A DNA stretch of 64,000 bases from Coraliomargarita sp965656715 (GTDB taxonomy: Bacteria; Verrucomicrobiota; Verrucomicrobiia; Opitutales; Coraliomargaritaceae), in NCBI GenBank assembly GCA_965656715.1, contig CBFHLR010000012.1:23125-87124 (forward strand). The letters are read 5' to 3'. The translations under genes were made by a program, and so were the position numbers. The notes beneath the pieces are model-generated. The model ran no database searches. It was not told where the DNA came from and worked only from the letters and a program-made list of their open reading frames with translations. Within the stretch, counting starts at the first letter, position 1. Each line of letters opens with the position of its first letter. Below, in pieces: positions 53,430-61,456 of the stretch.

Positions 53430-53560
53430 CTCTGCAAGATAACCACCTCGGTCGGGCAAGCCGACCACTCCTCCTTCAAAAGGAGGAGAGTTGGAGCTTG
53501 GGAGAAGACAGCTCCTCCCCTGCGAAGGGGAGGTGTGTTAGCTTGCTAAGACGAAGCGGT
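53430..53560. repeat. hairpin-rich intergenic repeat
   Basis: Several adjacent stems occur: GTCGGGCAAGCCGAC, CTCCTCCTTCAAAAGGAGGAG and CTCCCCTGCGAAGGGGAG. It looks like an interspersed non-coding unit. The 250-bp gap before the tal stop holds no gene. Confidence 0.6.
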
Positions 53561-53589
53561 ATTCCAAGCCACACCTGATTCAAAGTCGC

Positions 53590-54549
53590 TTACCCGAGCT
53601 TCTCTGCCACGATGGCGCGGACCTTGAGCATGTCTTGGCCGAAGACGCGGATGCCTTGTGCGAGTTTCTCAGTGGCCATCGCGTCTTCGTTGAGCAGCCA
53701 GCGGAAAGACTTTTCGGATACATCGAGTGGCTCGATGTCGGCCGTCTTGGCAGCGTCAGCGCTGAGCTTTTGCTCTACTTCGCCATCCATATTCTGGAGT
53801 TCTTCGAGTAAGGCTGGGCTAATGGTCAGCAGGTCGCAGCCCGCGAGTTCTAGGATCTCGCCGATATTGCGGAAGCTGGCGCCCATCACCTCAGTGTCGT
53901 GGCCGAATTTCTTGTAGTAAGTGTAGATTTCCTGAACGCTCAGCACGCCTGGATCGTTCTCGGCAGTGTAGGTCACGTCGGTATTGGCCTTATACCAGTC
54001 GAGGATGCGGCCGACGAATGGAGAAATGAGCTGTGCGCCGGCTTCGGCGCAAGCAACCGCTTGAGCCAAGCAGAAGAGTAGGGTCATATTGCAGCGAATG
54101 CCTTCCTTTTGCAGGATCTCTGCGGCGCGAATACCTTCCCAGGTAGAGGCGATCTTGATCAGGATGCGTTCGCGCGGTGTGCCTTTTGCTTCGTAGAGCG
54201 CGATCAGCTCGCGGGCTTTGGTGACAGTGGACTCAGTGTCGAAGGACAGGCGGGCATCGACTTCGGTGGAGACGCGGCCCGGGACGATCTCGAGGATTTT
54301 TTGGCCGAAGCCAACCAACATGTGGTCGATGACCAGATCAATGCGTGCTTCGCCGTCGACCTTTAGCTCGGCGGTTTCAGCGATCGCGGCATTCAGCACG
54401 GGTAGGTAGGCCTCCTGCTGGAGTGCTTTGAGGATGAGCGACGGGTTCGTCGTTGCATCCTGTGGCGTGTAAGCCGCCAGTGTTTCAAAGTCGCCAGTGT
54501 CGGCGACCACAGTTGTCATGGATTTCAGGGAGTCGAGTGTATTGGACAT
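53590..54549 (-). CDS. tal: transaldolase
   Basis: The 319-residue TalB-type enzyme moves dihydroxyacetone units in the non-oxidative pentose phosphate pathway. Visible motifs are TVVADTGDFETLAAYTPQDA with TTNPSLILKA, the Schiff-base lysine in ILIKIASTWEGIRAA, and CNMTLLFCLAQAVACAEAG. Length is that of the family. It has no close operon partner: the DUF423 gene upstream on the same strand is 66 bases away. Confidence 0.97.
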   Translation of the reverse strand: MSNTLDSLKSMTTVVADTGDFETLAAYTPQDATTNPSLILKALQQEAYLPVLNAAIAETAELKVDGEARIDLVIDHMLVGFGQKILEIVPGRVSTEVDARLSFDTESTVTKARELIALYEAKGTPRERILIKIASTWEGIRAAEILQKEGIRCNMTLLFCLAQAVACAEAGAQLISPFVGRILDWYKANTDVTYTAENDPGVLSVQEIYTYYKKFGHDTEVMGASFRNIGEILELAGCDLLTISPALLEELQNMDGEVEQKLSADAAKTADIEPLDVSEKSFRWLLNEDAMATEKLAQGIRVFGQDMLKVRAIVAEKLG

Positions 54550-54615
54550 GCGTAAACTATTGGTCTGTGGGTTCTAGGCTGACAATCTCCAAAGCGTGAC
54601 TTCACCTGAATGTAA

Positions 54616-55011
54616 TTAATTACCCGGATCAGTGCCGTGTTTCGAAAAGAGCAGGCAGCCCCAGCCAATTAGGAGGCAGAGCCCGCCCAGTGGAGTGATG
54701 GGGCCAAGCCCGCGGGCTTCAAAAAGGCTGAGCCCGTAGAGGGAGCCTGAAAAGAGGCAGATGCCGACGATAAAGAAGCCGCCTGCGAGTCTGTAGGGGC
54801 GCGACTTGACGCGCCCGCCGTTGCGGAGGCTATACAGTAGGATCAACGCCAGGGCGTGCCACATTTGATAGCGCACAGCCGTTTCCCAGGTGTCGACGTG
54901 TCCACGTTCGGTCAGTGTGTCTTTGAGGCCATGAGCGCCGAAGGCGCCGAGGGCGACGGAGATTAGAGCGAAAGCGCAGCCGAGTTTGAGAAGGTGGGTG
55001 GTGTTGGACAT
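54616..55011 (-). CDS. DUF423 family membrane protein with an in-frame REP insertion
   Basis: From the ATG at 55011 the 131-residue protein has four membrane helices and the DUF423 words GAFGAHGLKDTL, YQMWHALALILL and ITPLGGLCLLIGW. Between the second and third helices (residues 65-73, GGRVKSRPY) the coding sequence is exactly the REP-like element at 54792-54820, read in frame. The family normally has a short loop here. The insertion falls in a connecting loop, so the protein may still work. An upstream ATG at 55050 is less likely. Confidence 0.88.
   Translation of the reverse strand: MSNTTHLLKLGCAFALISVALGAFGAHGLKDTLTERGHVDTWETAVRYQMWHALALILLYSLRNGGRVKSRPYRLAGGFFIVGICLFSGSLYGLSLFEARGLGPITPLGGLCLLIGWGCLLFSKHGTDPGN
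54792..54820. repeat. REP-like element inside the DUF423 gene
   Basis: GTAGGGGCGCGACTTGACGC followed by GCCCGCCG, an almost identical single arm of the elements at 31241-31321 and 56994-57020, lies inside the coding sequence. Confidence 0.85.
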
Positions 55012-55201
55012 GTGCTGTAACTCAATGGTAAAACTGTGTGAATCAACCACAATCCTCTGTTTAAATGCTTGGATATAAATGGAATCGAAAAGTGCCTCGG
55101 ATATGCCTTGTTTCTTTGTGTGTTTATGCCATGAGGGCGCTTTTTGGGGGCTTAAAATTGACTTGCATTATCTTTAGTTAGGCGCATAACAAAAGCCAAC
55201 A

Positions 55202-55786
55202 ATGCGAACCAAACAACTGCTAACCTGCGCTCTAGCTGCGACTACGAGCCTGTTTACTATGTCTACACTCTCTGCTGAAACGGATGCAGAGGTCGTTGCT
55301 TTATTGAAGAAAATGGAGCAGCGTATTGCTGAGTTGGAAGCTAAGGAAGCTTCCGAAGCGCAGTCGGATGATGAGGCAATGGCTAAGCGTATTGCAGAGT
55401 TGGAAGCGCGCCTAGCTGAACAAGAGCAGGAAACCAAGGAAGTTAAGGTGCTGGCATCCGCTGGCGCTGGCTCTGAAAACGGTATTCTTGGTAATGCCGC
55501 GACTTTTGATATTTTGGCTAACAGTGCTTGGCGCAATTTGCGTTGGACCGAAGAAGCTCAGTGGGAAGGTATTCAAACTGGCATTACGCAGGAGAAAGTC
55601 GTTGAGCTGCTAGGCGCACCACCTCGCACGGTGAAGTCTCTCAAGCCTCGTGTGGATGAGGTCTATTTTTATGAAACGAGTATTCGTGACCACATAAACT
55701 CGCTGAATGGGCGTATTTCCTTCAAAAAAGGTAAGGTGATCTCCTTTAAGAAGCCAGACTTTAGCGCGCTGAAAAAAGGCCAATAA
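55202..55786 (+). CDS. exported coiled-coil protein with BamE/SmpA-like domain
   Basis: The 194-residue protein has a signal peptide (1-25, STLSAE), a coiled coil (about 27-85, LKKMEQRIAELEAKEASEAQ) and a C-terminal domain (about 118-190) with WEGIQTGITQEKVVELLG and a GAPPRTV turn. The last pattern is that of BamE/SmpA-type domains, which often sit at the outer membrane. No lipobox cysteine is seen. The outer-membrane barrel gene follows after 53 bases. Confidence 0.7.
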   Translation: MRTKQLLTCALAATTSLFTMSTLSAETDAEVVALLKKMEQRIAELEAKEASEAQSDDEAMAKRIAELEARLAEQEQETKEVKVLASAGAGSENGILGNAATFDILANSAWRNLRWTEEAQWEGIQTGITQEKVVELLGAPPRTVKSLKPRVDEVYFYETSIRDHINSLNGRISFKKGKVISFKKPDFSALKKGQ

Positions 55787-55839
55787 TGGTCTTCTCGAAG
55801 TGATCTGAAACAAACAAAAACAAAATAACAACACATACT

Positions 55840-56931
55840 ATGAAAAACAAAATCGCACTAGCATCCGCTTTTGTAGCGGCTTCTGGCCTCGCGACAGCGG
55901 AAATCGTTATCAACGATTTCCTCTCTTTCGAAGGCTTCATCGACATGTCCTACAGCCACACGGATGTAGATTCTGATATCAGCATCCTTGACGGTTCTGA
56001 CAACAGCTTCGACATCGACCAGGTTGAAATTGACTGGTTGTTCGACTTCGACACAGTGACTGCACAAATCGACCTTGCATACGAAGGTTCCGATGGTGAC
56101 CAAGAAACTGCTGTTGAGCAAGCATTCGCAACTTACCACTTCGACAATGGTGGCGCGATCACAGCTGGTCGTTTCGCTTCCATGCTCGGTTTCGAAGCCT
56201 TCGAGCCAACTGGTCTCTACCAGTTCTCGTTCGCTTATGACATGAGCATCCTTCCTGGCTATGCTCAAGGTGTGAAGTTTACGCACGAGTCCGACAACAC
56301 ATTCTTCGGTCTCTCGCTTCTTGATAGCTATGTCGAGCGTGACATTGATGATCCTTACAATGGCCGTCTTGGTGGTTCTGATGACTCCAGCTATGCATTT
56401 GAAATTGCTGGTGCATACTACATGGACAATGGTCTTGGCTTCTTCCTTGGTGGTTATTACGAAGACATCGATGGTGACGGAGTGACTTCTCCTGATGGTG
56501 ATAACTATGCAATCAATGCATATGTGACCTTCGAAACTGGTGCTTGGATCTTTGCAGCTGAGCTTAACTACGGTGAGACCGAAGCAGACGCTTATGGCGT
56601 CGACTTCGGTATTGATCCTGTCTTCGGTAACTTGGAAATCGTTGGCACTGACGACGAGGCTATGTCTGGTCTTCTCATGGCTAACTACGCATACAGCGAC
56701 AAGGGATCCATTACAGGTCGTATCAGCTACGAGTCCTTCGAGTATGAGAATCAGTTCGACGATGAAATCGAGCAACTCAAGTTCACTATCGCACACGGTT
56801 ATGCATTCACAGACAATCTCTCTCTTGTAACTGAAATCAGCTACTCTGAGGCAACTGTTGAGAACAACCTCGGCCTTGACGAAGACATCGACACTCTTCT
56901 CGGTGCAGTTGAGCTTATCTTCGCATTCTAA
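55840..56931 (+). CDS. outer-membrane beta-barrel (porin-like) protein
   Basis: This 363-residue protein has a signal peptide (1-20, GLATA), then many alternating amphipathic strands rich in Asp, Gly, Tyr and Phe (ITAGRFASMLGFEAF, LGFFLGGYYEDIDGD, YAINAYVTFETGAWIF). It ends with an aromatic residue (LIFAF), the barrel-assembly signal. Very acidic loops and strongly biased codons suggest an abundant surface protein. The leader (ACAAAATAACAACACATACT) is G-free with no Shine-Dalgarno. The transported compound is unknown. Confidence 0.85.
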   Translation: MKNKIALASAFVAASGLATAEIVINDFLSFEGFIDMSYSHTDVDSDISILDGSDNSFDIDQVEIDWLFDFDTVTAQIDLAYEGSDGDQETAVEQAFATYHFDNGGAITAGRFASMLGFEAFEPTGLYQFSFAYDMSILPGYAQGVKFTHESDNTFFGLSLLDSYVERDIDDPYNGRLGGSDDSSYAFEIAGAYYMDNGLGFFLGGYYEDIDGDGVTSPDGDNYAINAYVTFETGAWIFAAELNYGETEADAYGVDFGIDPVFGNLEIVGTDDEAMSGLLMANYAYSDKGSITGRISYESFEYENQFDDEIEQLKFTIAHGYAFTDNLSLVTEISYSEATVENNLGLDEDIDTLLGAVELIFAF

Positions 56932-56957
56932 TCTGATTCAGATTTAGAATTCTTTTT

Positions 56958-56989
56958 AAAGCCCTCCGGTTCGCCGGGGGGCTTTTTTG
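56958..56989 (+). terminator. rho-independent terminator
   Basis: A 12-bp stem AAAGCCCTCCGG/CCGGGGGGCTTT (one G-U) with a TTCG tetraloop is followed by a T run. It ends the barrel-protein gene. Confidence 0.95.
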
Positions 56990-56993
56990 TGTC

Positions 56994-57020
56994 TTAGGGG
57001 CGCGACTTGTCGCGCCCGCG
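56994..57020. repeat. REP-like element, single arm
   Basis: TTAGGGGCGCGACTTGTCGC then GCCCGCG; inside it GGCGCGAC-TT-GTCGCGCC is a perfect hairpin. It directly follows the terminator. The rest of the gap to 57217 shows nothing further. Confidence 0.85.
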
Positions 57021-57217
57021 TCTGGGGGAAATGGATGTGTCTGGTCTATGTGCAAAACGCTCGACTCTAAATTGCAGTGTTTCGGGTGGTTTCTGCATTG
57101 ACCTTTGGTGGCTCTGCTAGAGCGTGGAGCCTTCATTTTTCGGGAACTAATGGTGCCCGCTGCACTCTTAGGCTTTCTGAATGCTGAATTTAACCCCGTA
57201 TCATTAATACACTGATT

Positions 57218-58015
57218 ATGTTCAAAAAATCCTGCCTCTTTGTAGGTTCTACTCTTCTCGCGAGTTCTGTAATGTTTGCTGAAGAAGCGGCTCCTGAAGC
57301 TGCCGCGGCTACACCTGCTGCGGCCGAGGTTGCTGCGCCTGAGTATTCCGACGCGGAAATGCTTGAGTTGCTTGGCTATTCACTTGTTTACCAAACCGGT
57401 ATTAAGGACCTTGGTTTTACTGCTGCAGACGCGGAGTCCATCGGTAAGGGCATTGCGATCGCGCTCGGCCAAGAGGGCGACCAGCCATCTGCCGATATCA
57501 TGGCAAAAATGCCTGCGTTCCAAGCGTTCATGCAGCCGCGCGTAATGGCTGCTCAAGCTAAGGCTCAGGCTGCGCAAGCTGAAGCTGCGGCTGCTGCTGA
57601 AGCCTCTGCGGGTGGCAATATTGCTGCGGGCAAGGCGTTCATCGAGTCGCTTAAGGCTGAAGATGCAACGATTGAGGCGTCCGAGTCTGGCTTGCACTAT
57701 AAGATTACTGAGCCGGGTGCAGACGCAAAGCCGACTCTTGAGGACACTGTTCTGGTGCACTACCACGGCACTCGTATCGACGGCACTGTATTCGACAGCT
57801 CTGTTGAGCGTGGTCAGCCTGCAACATTCCCGTTGAATGGTGTGGTTCCTGGTTTTGGTGAAGGCCTGACCAAAGTGGGTGTTGGCGGTAAGATTACTCT
57901 CTACATCCCAAGCGACCTCGCATACGGCAACAACCCACGTCCAGGTGGTGCGATCCAACCGGGCGACACGCTTATTTTCGAGTGTGAGCTGATCGAGGTG
58001 AACCCTGGTAGTTAA
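57218..58015 (+). CDS. FKBP-type peptidyl-prolyl isomerase (FkpA/Mip-like)
   Basis: The 265-residue exported protein has a signal peptide (about 1-21), an Ala/Glu-rich linker, and an N-terminal helical FKBP_N dimerisation part (about 45-150). A C-terminal FKBP domain (about 155-262) shows VLVHYHGTRIDGTVFDSS, PGFGEGLTKVGVGGK and IPSDLAYGNN followed by IQPGDTLIFECELIEV. It would fold periplasmic and outer-membrane proteins. All usual FKBP pocket motifs are present. It ends at a strong terminator. Confidence 0.94.
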   Translation: MFKKSCLFVGSTLLASSVMFAEEAAPEAAAATPAAAEVAAPEYSDAEMLELLGYSLVYQTGIKDLGFTAADAESIGKGIAIALGQEGDQPSADIMAKMPAFQAFMQPRVMAAQAKAQAAQAEAAAAAEASAGGNIAAGKAFIESLKAEDATIEASESGLHYKITEPGADAKPTLEDTVLVHYHGTRIDGTVFDSSVERGQPATFPLNGVVPGFGEGLTKVGVGGKITLYIPSDLAYGNNPRPGGAIQPGDTLIFECELIEVNPGS

Positions 58016-58090
58016 GTTGTGGTTGTCGGTTGCTAGTTGTTAGCGACTGATGCACTGGCGGTGCTTAAAGATACACCCCTACATTTTTCA

Positions 58091-58122
58091 AAACCCGCGA
58101 GCCAATTGGCCGCGGGTTTTTT
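58091..58122 (+). terminator. rho-independent terminator
   Basis: Stem AAACCCGCG/CGCGGGTTT with an inner GCC-AATT-GGC hairpin is followed by six T. Confidence 0.93.
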
Positions 58123-58130
58123 ATGTTTGG

Positions 58131-58221
58131 GTGTAGGGGCGAACCTTGGCACGCCCGTTTGCGTGCGAGCGGTTCCGATGGGGCGGGTGCTCTGGTCGGG
58201 CGCGTCAAGTCTCGCCCCTAG
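58131..58221. repeat. REP-like element (full, two-arm) ending in a stop codon
   Basis: GTAGGGGCGAACC...CACGCCCG, a centre of about 40 bases, then TCGGGCGCGTC...CTCGCCCCTAGG. The CTA at 58218-58220 is the reverse complement of the TAG stop of the methyltransferase gene. Confidence 0.8.
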
Positions 58222-59057
58222 GCCATCCAGCGCGCCCAGGTGCCGCTGGGAACAGGGAAGGCGCTAACGTCGCCGGTGAGTAGCATTTCGCCGTGCTCGA
58301 TGCTGCCCTTGGACAGGAGTTGGCGGAGTAGGTTTTCAAGCACGATGGGGGTGAAGCCGGGGGTATGGCTGGTTAAATACACGAAGCTGGGCCGCTCGCT
58401 GAGCACGCCTTTGACGAGTTGCAGCGTCTCCATCATCGCATGCTCGATTTTGTAGAGCTCGCCGCCTTTGCCGCGTCCAAAGGAGGGCGGGTCGAGTAAA
58501 ACGCCATCGTAACGGCGGCCGCGTCGGATTTCGCGCTGTAGGAATTTATTGACGTCGTCGACGATCCAGCGGATCGGGTGGTCTTCGAGCCCGTTGAGTT
58601 TAGCATTTTCGCGAGCCCATTGCACCATGCCTTTGGAGGCGTCGACATGGCAGCAGTGTGCGCCACCTTTGGCGCCGGCGAGGGTCGCGCCGCCGGAGTA
58701 GGCAAACAGGTTGAGGAAATGTAGGGGCTCCTTGCGTTTGGGCGTTGTGTCTGCGAAGCGCTGTGTGATCCAGTCCCACATGCTGCGGGTTTCGGGGAAG
58801 ACGCCCAGGTGTCCAAAGTCGGTGGTGGAGAGTTTCATTTTCACTCCGTTGACGGACACGGTCCAAGAATCAGGAAGTCGGTCGCGTCCACGCCATTCGA
58901 GCCCATTCTTGCGGGTGAAAAAGGCGTCGGCTTGTTTCCAGAGTTTTGCGTTCGCTGGGCTCCAGACGGCTTGTGCGCAAGGGCGGTCGAGGGTGATTTT
59001 GCCGAAGCGCTCTAGTTTACGGCCGTTGCCGCTGTCGAGTAATGCGTAGTCGTTCAT
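58218..59057 (-). CDS. class I SAM-dependent (rRNA) methyltransferase, RlmI-like
   Basis: The 279-residue protein contains a Rossmann SAM-binding core: LNLFAYSGGATLAGAKGGA (motif I), HVDASKGMVQWARENAKLNG, and the catalytic LDPPSFGRGKGG seen in RlmI/RlmK-type 23S rRNA methyltransferases. The N-terminus lacks the PUA domain of full RlmI, so the exact target is unsure. Its leader is a 16-nt-period repeat array (59061-59130). Its last codon and stop abut the REP-like element at 58131-58221. Confidence 0.85.
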   Translation of the reverse strand: MNDYALLDSGNGRKLERFGKITLDRPCAQAVWSPANAKLWKQADAFFTRKNGLEWRGRDRLPDSWTVSVNGVKMKLSTTDFGHLGVFPETRSMWDWITQRFADTTPKRKEPLHFLNLFAYSGGATLAGAKGGAHCCHVDASKGMVQWARENAKLNGLEDHPIRWIVDDVNKFLQREIRRGRRYDGVLLDPPSFGRGKGGELYKIEHAMMETLQLVKGVLSERPSFVYLTSHTPGFTPIVLENLLRQLLSKGSIEHGEMLLTGDVSAFPVPSGTWARWMA

Positions 59058-59060
59058 TTG

Positions 59061-59158
59061 GTGATGTGGGAAAGTGTGAATGTGGGAAGGTATGAATGTT
59101 GGAAAGTCGGCAGGTGGGAAGGATACTTTTTACCTTCTCACTTTGTGACTTTTATACT
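59061..59158. repeat. 16-nt-period GTGGGAAAGT array between tdk and the methyltransferase gene
   Basis: Units GTGGGAAAGTGTGAAT, GTGGGAAGGTATGAAT, GTTGGAAAGTCGGCAG and GTGGGAAGGATAC follow one another. An ACCTTCTCACTTTGTGAC tail can pair back with them. On the mRNA it is a G-poor leader ending just before the ATG at 59057. This is the clearest copy of the family seen in the tonB operon. Confidence 0.85.
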
Positions 59159-59740
59159 CTATGAGGCGTTTATCGCCTCGTAGTAGCATTTGCGGCAGAG
59201 CGCGATGTAGCGTTCGTTGCCACCGATCTCGATTTGTGCTCCGTCTTTGATGGCTTTGCCATTGGCATCGGTGCGCAGGTTCATCGTGGCTTTTTTGCCG
59301 CAGTGGCAGATGGTTTTGAGTTCGATGAGTTTGTCGGCCCAAGCGAGTAGTGCGGCGCTACCTTCGAAGAGTTGTGCCTGAAAGTCGGTCCGAATGCCGT
59401 AGCACAGCACGGGTATGTTAAGTTCATCAGCGATTTGGCAGACTTGTTGCACTTGAATTCGAGTGAGGAACTGGGCCTCGTCAATTAAGACGCAAGCGAT
59501 TGGTTCGCGCAGATGCTTCTGGTGGTAACGGTCGTAGAGGTCTTCCTGGGGCGAGAAGCTGTAGGCTTCTTTTTGGAGTCCGATCCGTGAGGCGATGCGG
59601 CCTTCGCCGGCTCGCTGGTCGATCTCGGGCGTCAGTAGCAAGGTTTGCATTCCGCGTTCGTTGTAATTGTAGCTCGACTGTAGCAGGGAGGTGCTTTTGC
59701 CGGCGTTCATTGCGGAGTAATAAAAATAAACCTGAGCCAT
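59159..59740 (-). CDS. tdk: thymidine kinase
   Basis: The 193-residue type II thymidine kinase begins MAQVYFYYSAMNAGKSTSLL, nearly the Escherichia coli Tdk start. It has the P-loop AMNAGKST, the Walker B-like VLIDEAQFL with the catalytic glutamate, the lasso-domain word CHCGKKATMN, and a C-terminal Zn site completed by CRKCYYE. The ATG at 59740 fits the family; an upstream ATG at 59809 adds 23 unrelated residues. It salvages thymidine for DNA synthesis. Confidence 0.97.
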   Translation of the reverse strand: MAQVYFYYSAMNAGKSTSLLQSSYNYNERGMQTLLLTPEIDQRAGEGRIASRIGLQKEAYSFSPQEDLYDRYHQKHLREPIACVLIDEAQFLTRIQVQQVCQIADELNIPVLCYGIRTDFQAQLFEGSAALLAWADKLIELKTICHCGKKATMNLRTDANGKAIKDGAQIEIGGNERYIALCRKCYYEAINAS

Positions 59741-59833
59741 TGGAACTGTGTCGTTGTGCTGGAGTTGAATCCTTTGCGACATTCCGACTTTTTGCTCTTT
59801 AATACTCAAGTGTGAATCACTAGCTTTGCGTTT

Positions 59834-60355
59834 ATGCGTTCAGTATTAGTGCTTACGATTAGCGGCGAAGACCGCTCTGGCTTAGTGGAAGAATTGGCCG
59901 AAGTGGTGGCCGCAAATGGTGGCAATTGGGAGCATTGCCGGATGGTGCATCTGGCGGGGCGCTTTGTTGGGCTTTTGCAGGTGAGTGTGCAAGGTGAAGC
60001 TCAGCAGGAGCTGGAGGTTGCGCTGCGCTCGGTCGATGGGCTGGATGTGATGATTGCTGTGGGCGAGGCGGGTGATATTTTTGAAGGGGCTGGATCCCTT
60101 GCCGCGTTTGATCTGGAGTTGCTTGGTAGTGATCATCCGGGGATTGTGCGCGACGTGTTTGCGGCGCTTGCTGCCGCGCAGGTCAACGTCGAGGAATTGA
60201 ATACTCGCACTTATAGTGCGCCGGACTCGGGTGGGATGCTTTTTGAGGCAAGGGCTCGGCTGAGTTGTGGAGCTGGTGCGGATCGTGAGGTGATCCGTGA
60301 TGAGCTGGAGCGAATCGCTGGAGATCTGATGGTCGATCTGTCGTTGCGCGATTAA
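59834..60355 (+). CDS. GcvR-like double-ACT-domain regulatory protein
   Basis: This 173-residue protein has two ACT domains: residues about 3-75 (VLVLTISGEDRSGLVEELAE, with NGGNWEHCRMVHLAGRFVG) and about 93-170 (LELLGSDHPGIVRDVFAALA, VNVEELNTRTYSAPDSGG). This layout is that of GcvR, the glycine-cleavage regulator; the ligand is probably an amino acid. It has no DNA-binding domain. It overlaps the convergent amidase gene by 4 bases at the stop codons. Confidence 0.88.
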   Translation: MRSVLVLTISGEDRSGLVEELAEVVAANGGNWEHCRMVHLAGRFVGLLQVSVQGEAQQELEVALRSVDGLDVMIAVGEAGDIFEGAGSLAAFDLELLGSDHPGIVRDVFAALAAAQVNVEELNTRTYSAPDSGGMLFEARARLSCGAGADREVIRDELERIAGDLMVDLSLRD

Positions 60356-61254
60356 TCGTAGCGCGCGTGCATCGCTGCGAGTGGAAAATTCTTTCCTGGG
60401 CAGATTGTTTGTTCGCCTTTGAGTTCTCTGTGGCCTGCGAATTGGACTTTGCGGTGTAGGACATCGCGCTGGAGCCAATCTGTCAGTTGTGTGAAGGCGT
60501 CGAGCTGCTTGCGACTCGGGTGTGTTTCTTCGAAGTTGCCAACGAGGCAGATGCCGATGGCGGTTAAGTTGGTCTGGTAGCGTTTTACATGTCCGCCGAG
60601 AAGCTGTTTTTTCCAGCGCGGGCCGACTTCGATTTCGCCGTCGCCGGAGTCGATGCCGTTGCCGATCACGAAGTGGTAGGCGAGGCCGTTCTGCATTCCG
60701 CGGCGGCGGTGGGCGGAGTCGTATTTGGCGGCGTTGCCGTATTTGATCGCGCTGTGATGCACGACGATGCGGCGCCAGTTGCTGGTGCGCACATTGATGC
60801 GTGCGGTTTCACTGCGAGCCGCGCTCAGTAGGTTGGTCGTGGTCGTCGTGCTTGTGGCTGGAATTGTAAGCTTCTGGCCGATGCGCACGAGGTCGCTGTT
60901 GAGATTGTTTGCCTGTTTGATTGCACTTACGCTGACGCCGTAGCGAAGGGCGATGTGTCCGAGCGTATCGCCTTGGGTGACGGTGTGTGCGATGCTTGGG
61001 CTCGTCTGGGCTGTGGCGCCGGCTATTGGGATTTGCAGTTTTTGGCCGATGCGGACCATGTCTCCTGTGAGACTGTTGGCCTGCTTGATTGTGCTGATGC
61101 TTGTGCCGTGGCGAGCCGCGATATGGCTAAGGGTGTCGCCCTTTTTGACGATGTAAGTTTGAGTTGCCTGCGCGAACCCTTGCTGTGCGAGTATGCAGCA
61201 GCCAGTGGTTGCAAGGAGGGCTTTGTGGGCAAATTGTCGTCGGCTGATTTGCAT
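60352..61254 (-). CDS. LysM-domain N-acetylmuramoyl-L-alanine amidase
   Basis: The 300-residue protein has a twin-arginine-like signal (SRRQFAHKALLATTG), two LysM peptidoglycan-binding repeats (about 33-76 and 88-131, KKGDTLSHIAARHGTSISTI and QGDTLGHIALRYGVSVSAI), and an Amidase_2/PGRP-type zinc amidase domain (about 155-295). Metal ligands are suggested by VVHHSAIKY, AGHRELKGEQTICPG and the conserved GICLVGNFE. It probably trims peptidoglycan in the periplasm. Confidence 0.93.
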   Translation of the reverse strand: MQISRRQFAHKALLATTGCCILAQQGFAQATQTYIVKKGDTLSHIAARHGTSISTIKQANSLTGDMVRIGQKLQIPIAGATAQTSPSIAHTVTQGDTLGHIALRYGVSVSAIKQANNLNSDLVRIGQKLTIPATSTTTTTNLLSAARSETARINVRTSNWRRIVVHHSAIKYGNAAKYDSAHRRRGMQNGLAYHFVIGNGIDSGDGEIEVGPRWKKQLLGGHVKRYQTNLTAIGICLVGNFEETHPSRKQLDAFTQLTDWLQRDVLHRKVQFAGHRELKGEQTICPGKNFPLAAMHARYD

Positions 61255-61356
61255 GGATTTTGTTGACAGCGAGAGTGCATAGTTTGTGCCTTCTGTAAAG
61301 TCAGTCGATGCGTTGATCGCTCGCGAACGTTAAATTTTACTACATACTCTATAGCC

Positions 61357-61456
61357 NNNNNNNNNNNNNNNNNNNNNNNNNNNNNNNNNNNNNNNNNNNN
61401 NNNNNNNNNNNNNNNNNNNNNNNNNNNNNNNNNNNNNNNNNNNNNNNNNNNNNNNN
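61357..61456. other. assembly gap (100 N)
   Basis: Exactly 100 unknown bases mark a scaffold join of unknown true length. The gap cuts the 5' end of the gene at 61457-62875 and hides its promoter and any leader. Confidence 0.99.

Noticed and set aside
53430..53560. Possible CRISPR array because of repeated stems
   Set aside because: The stems differ from each other, there are no equal spacers and no cas genes.
55858..56796. 312-codon minus-strand open frame over the barrel-protein gene
   Set aside because: The plus strand encodes a signal peptide and strands of a barrel protein; the antisense has no family features.
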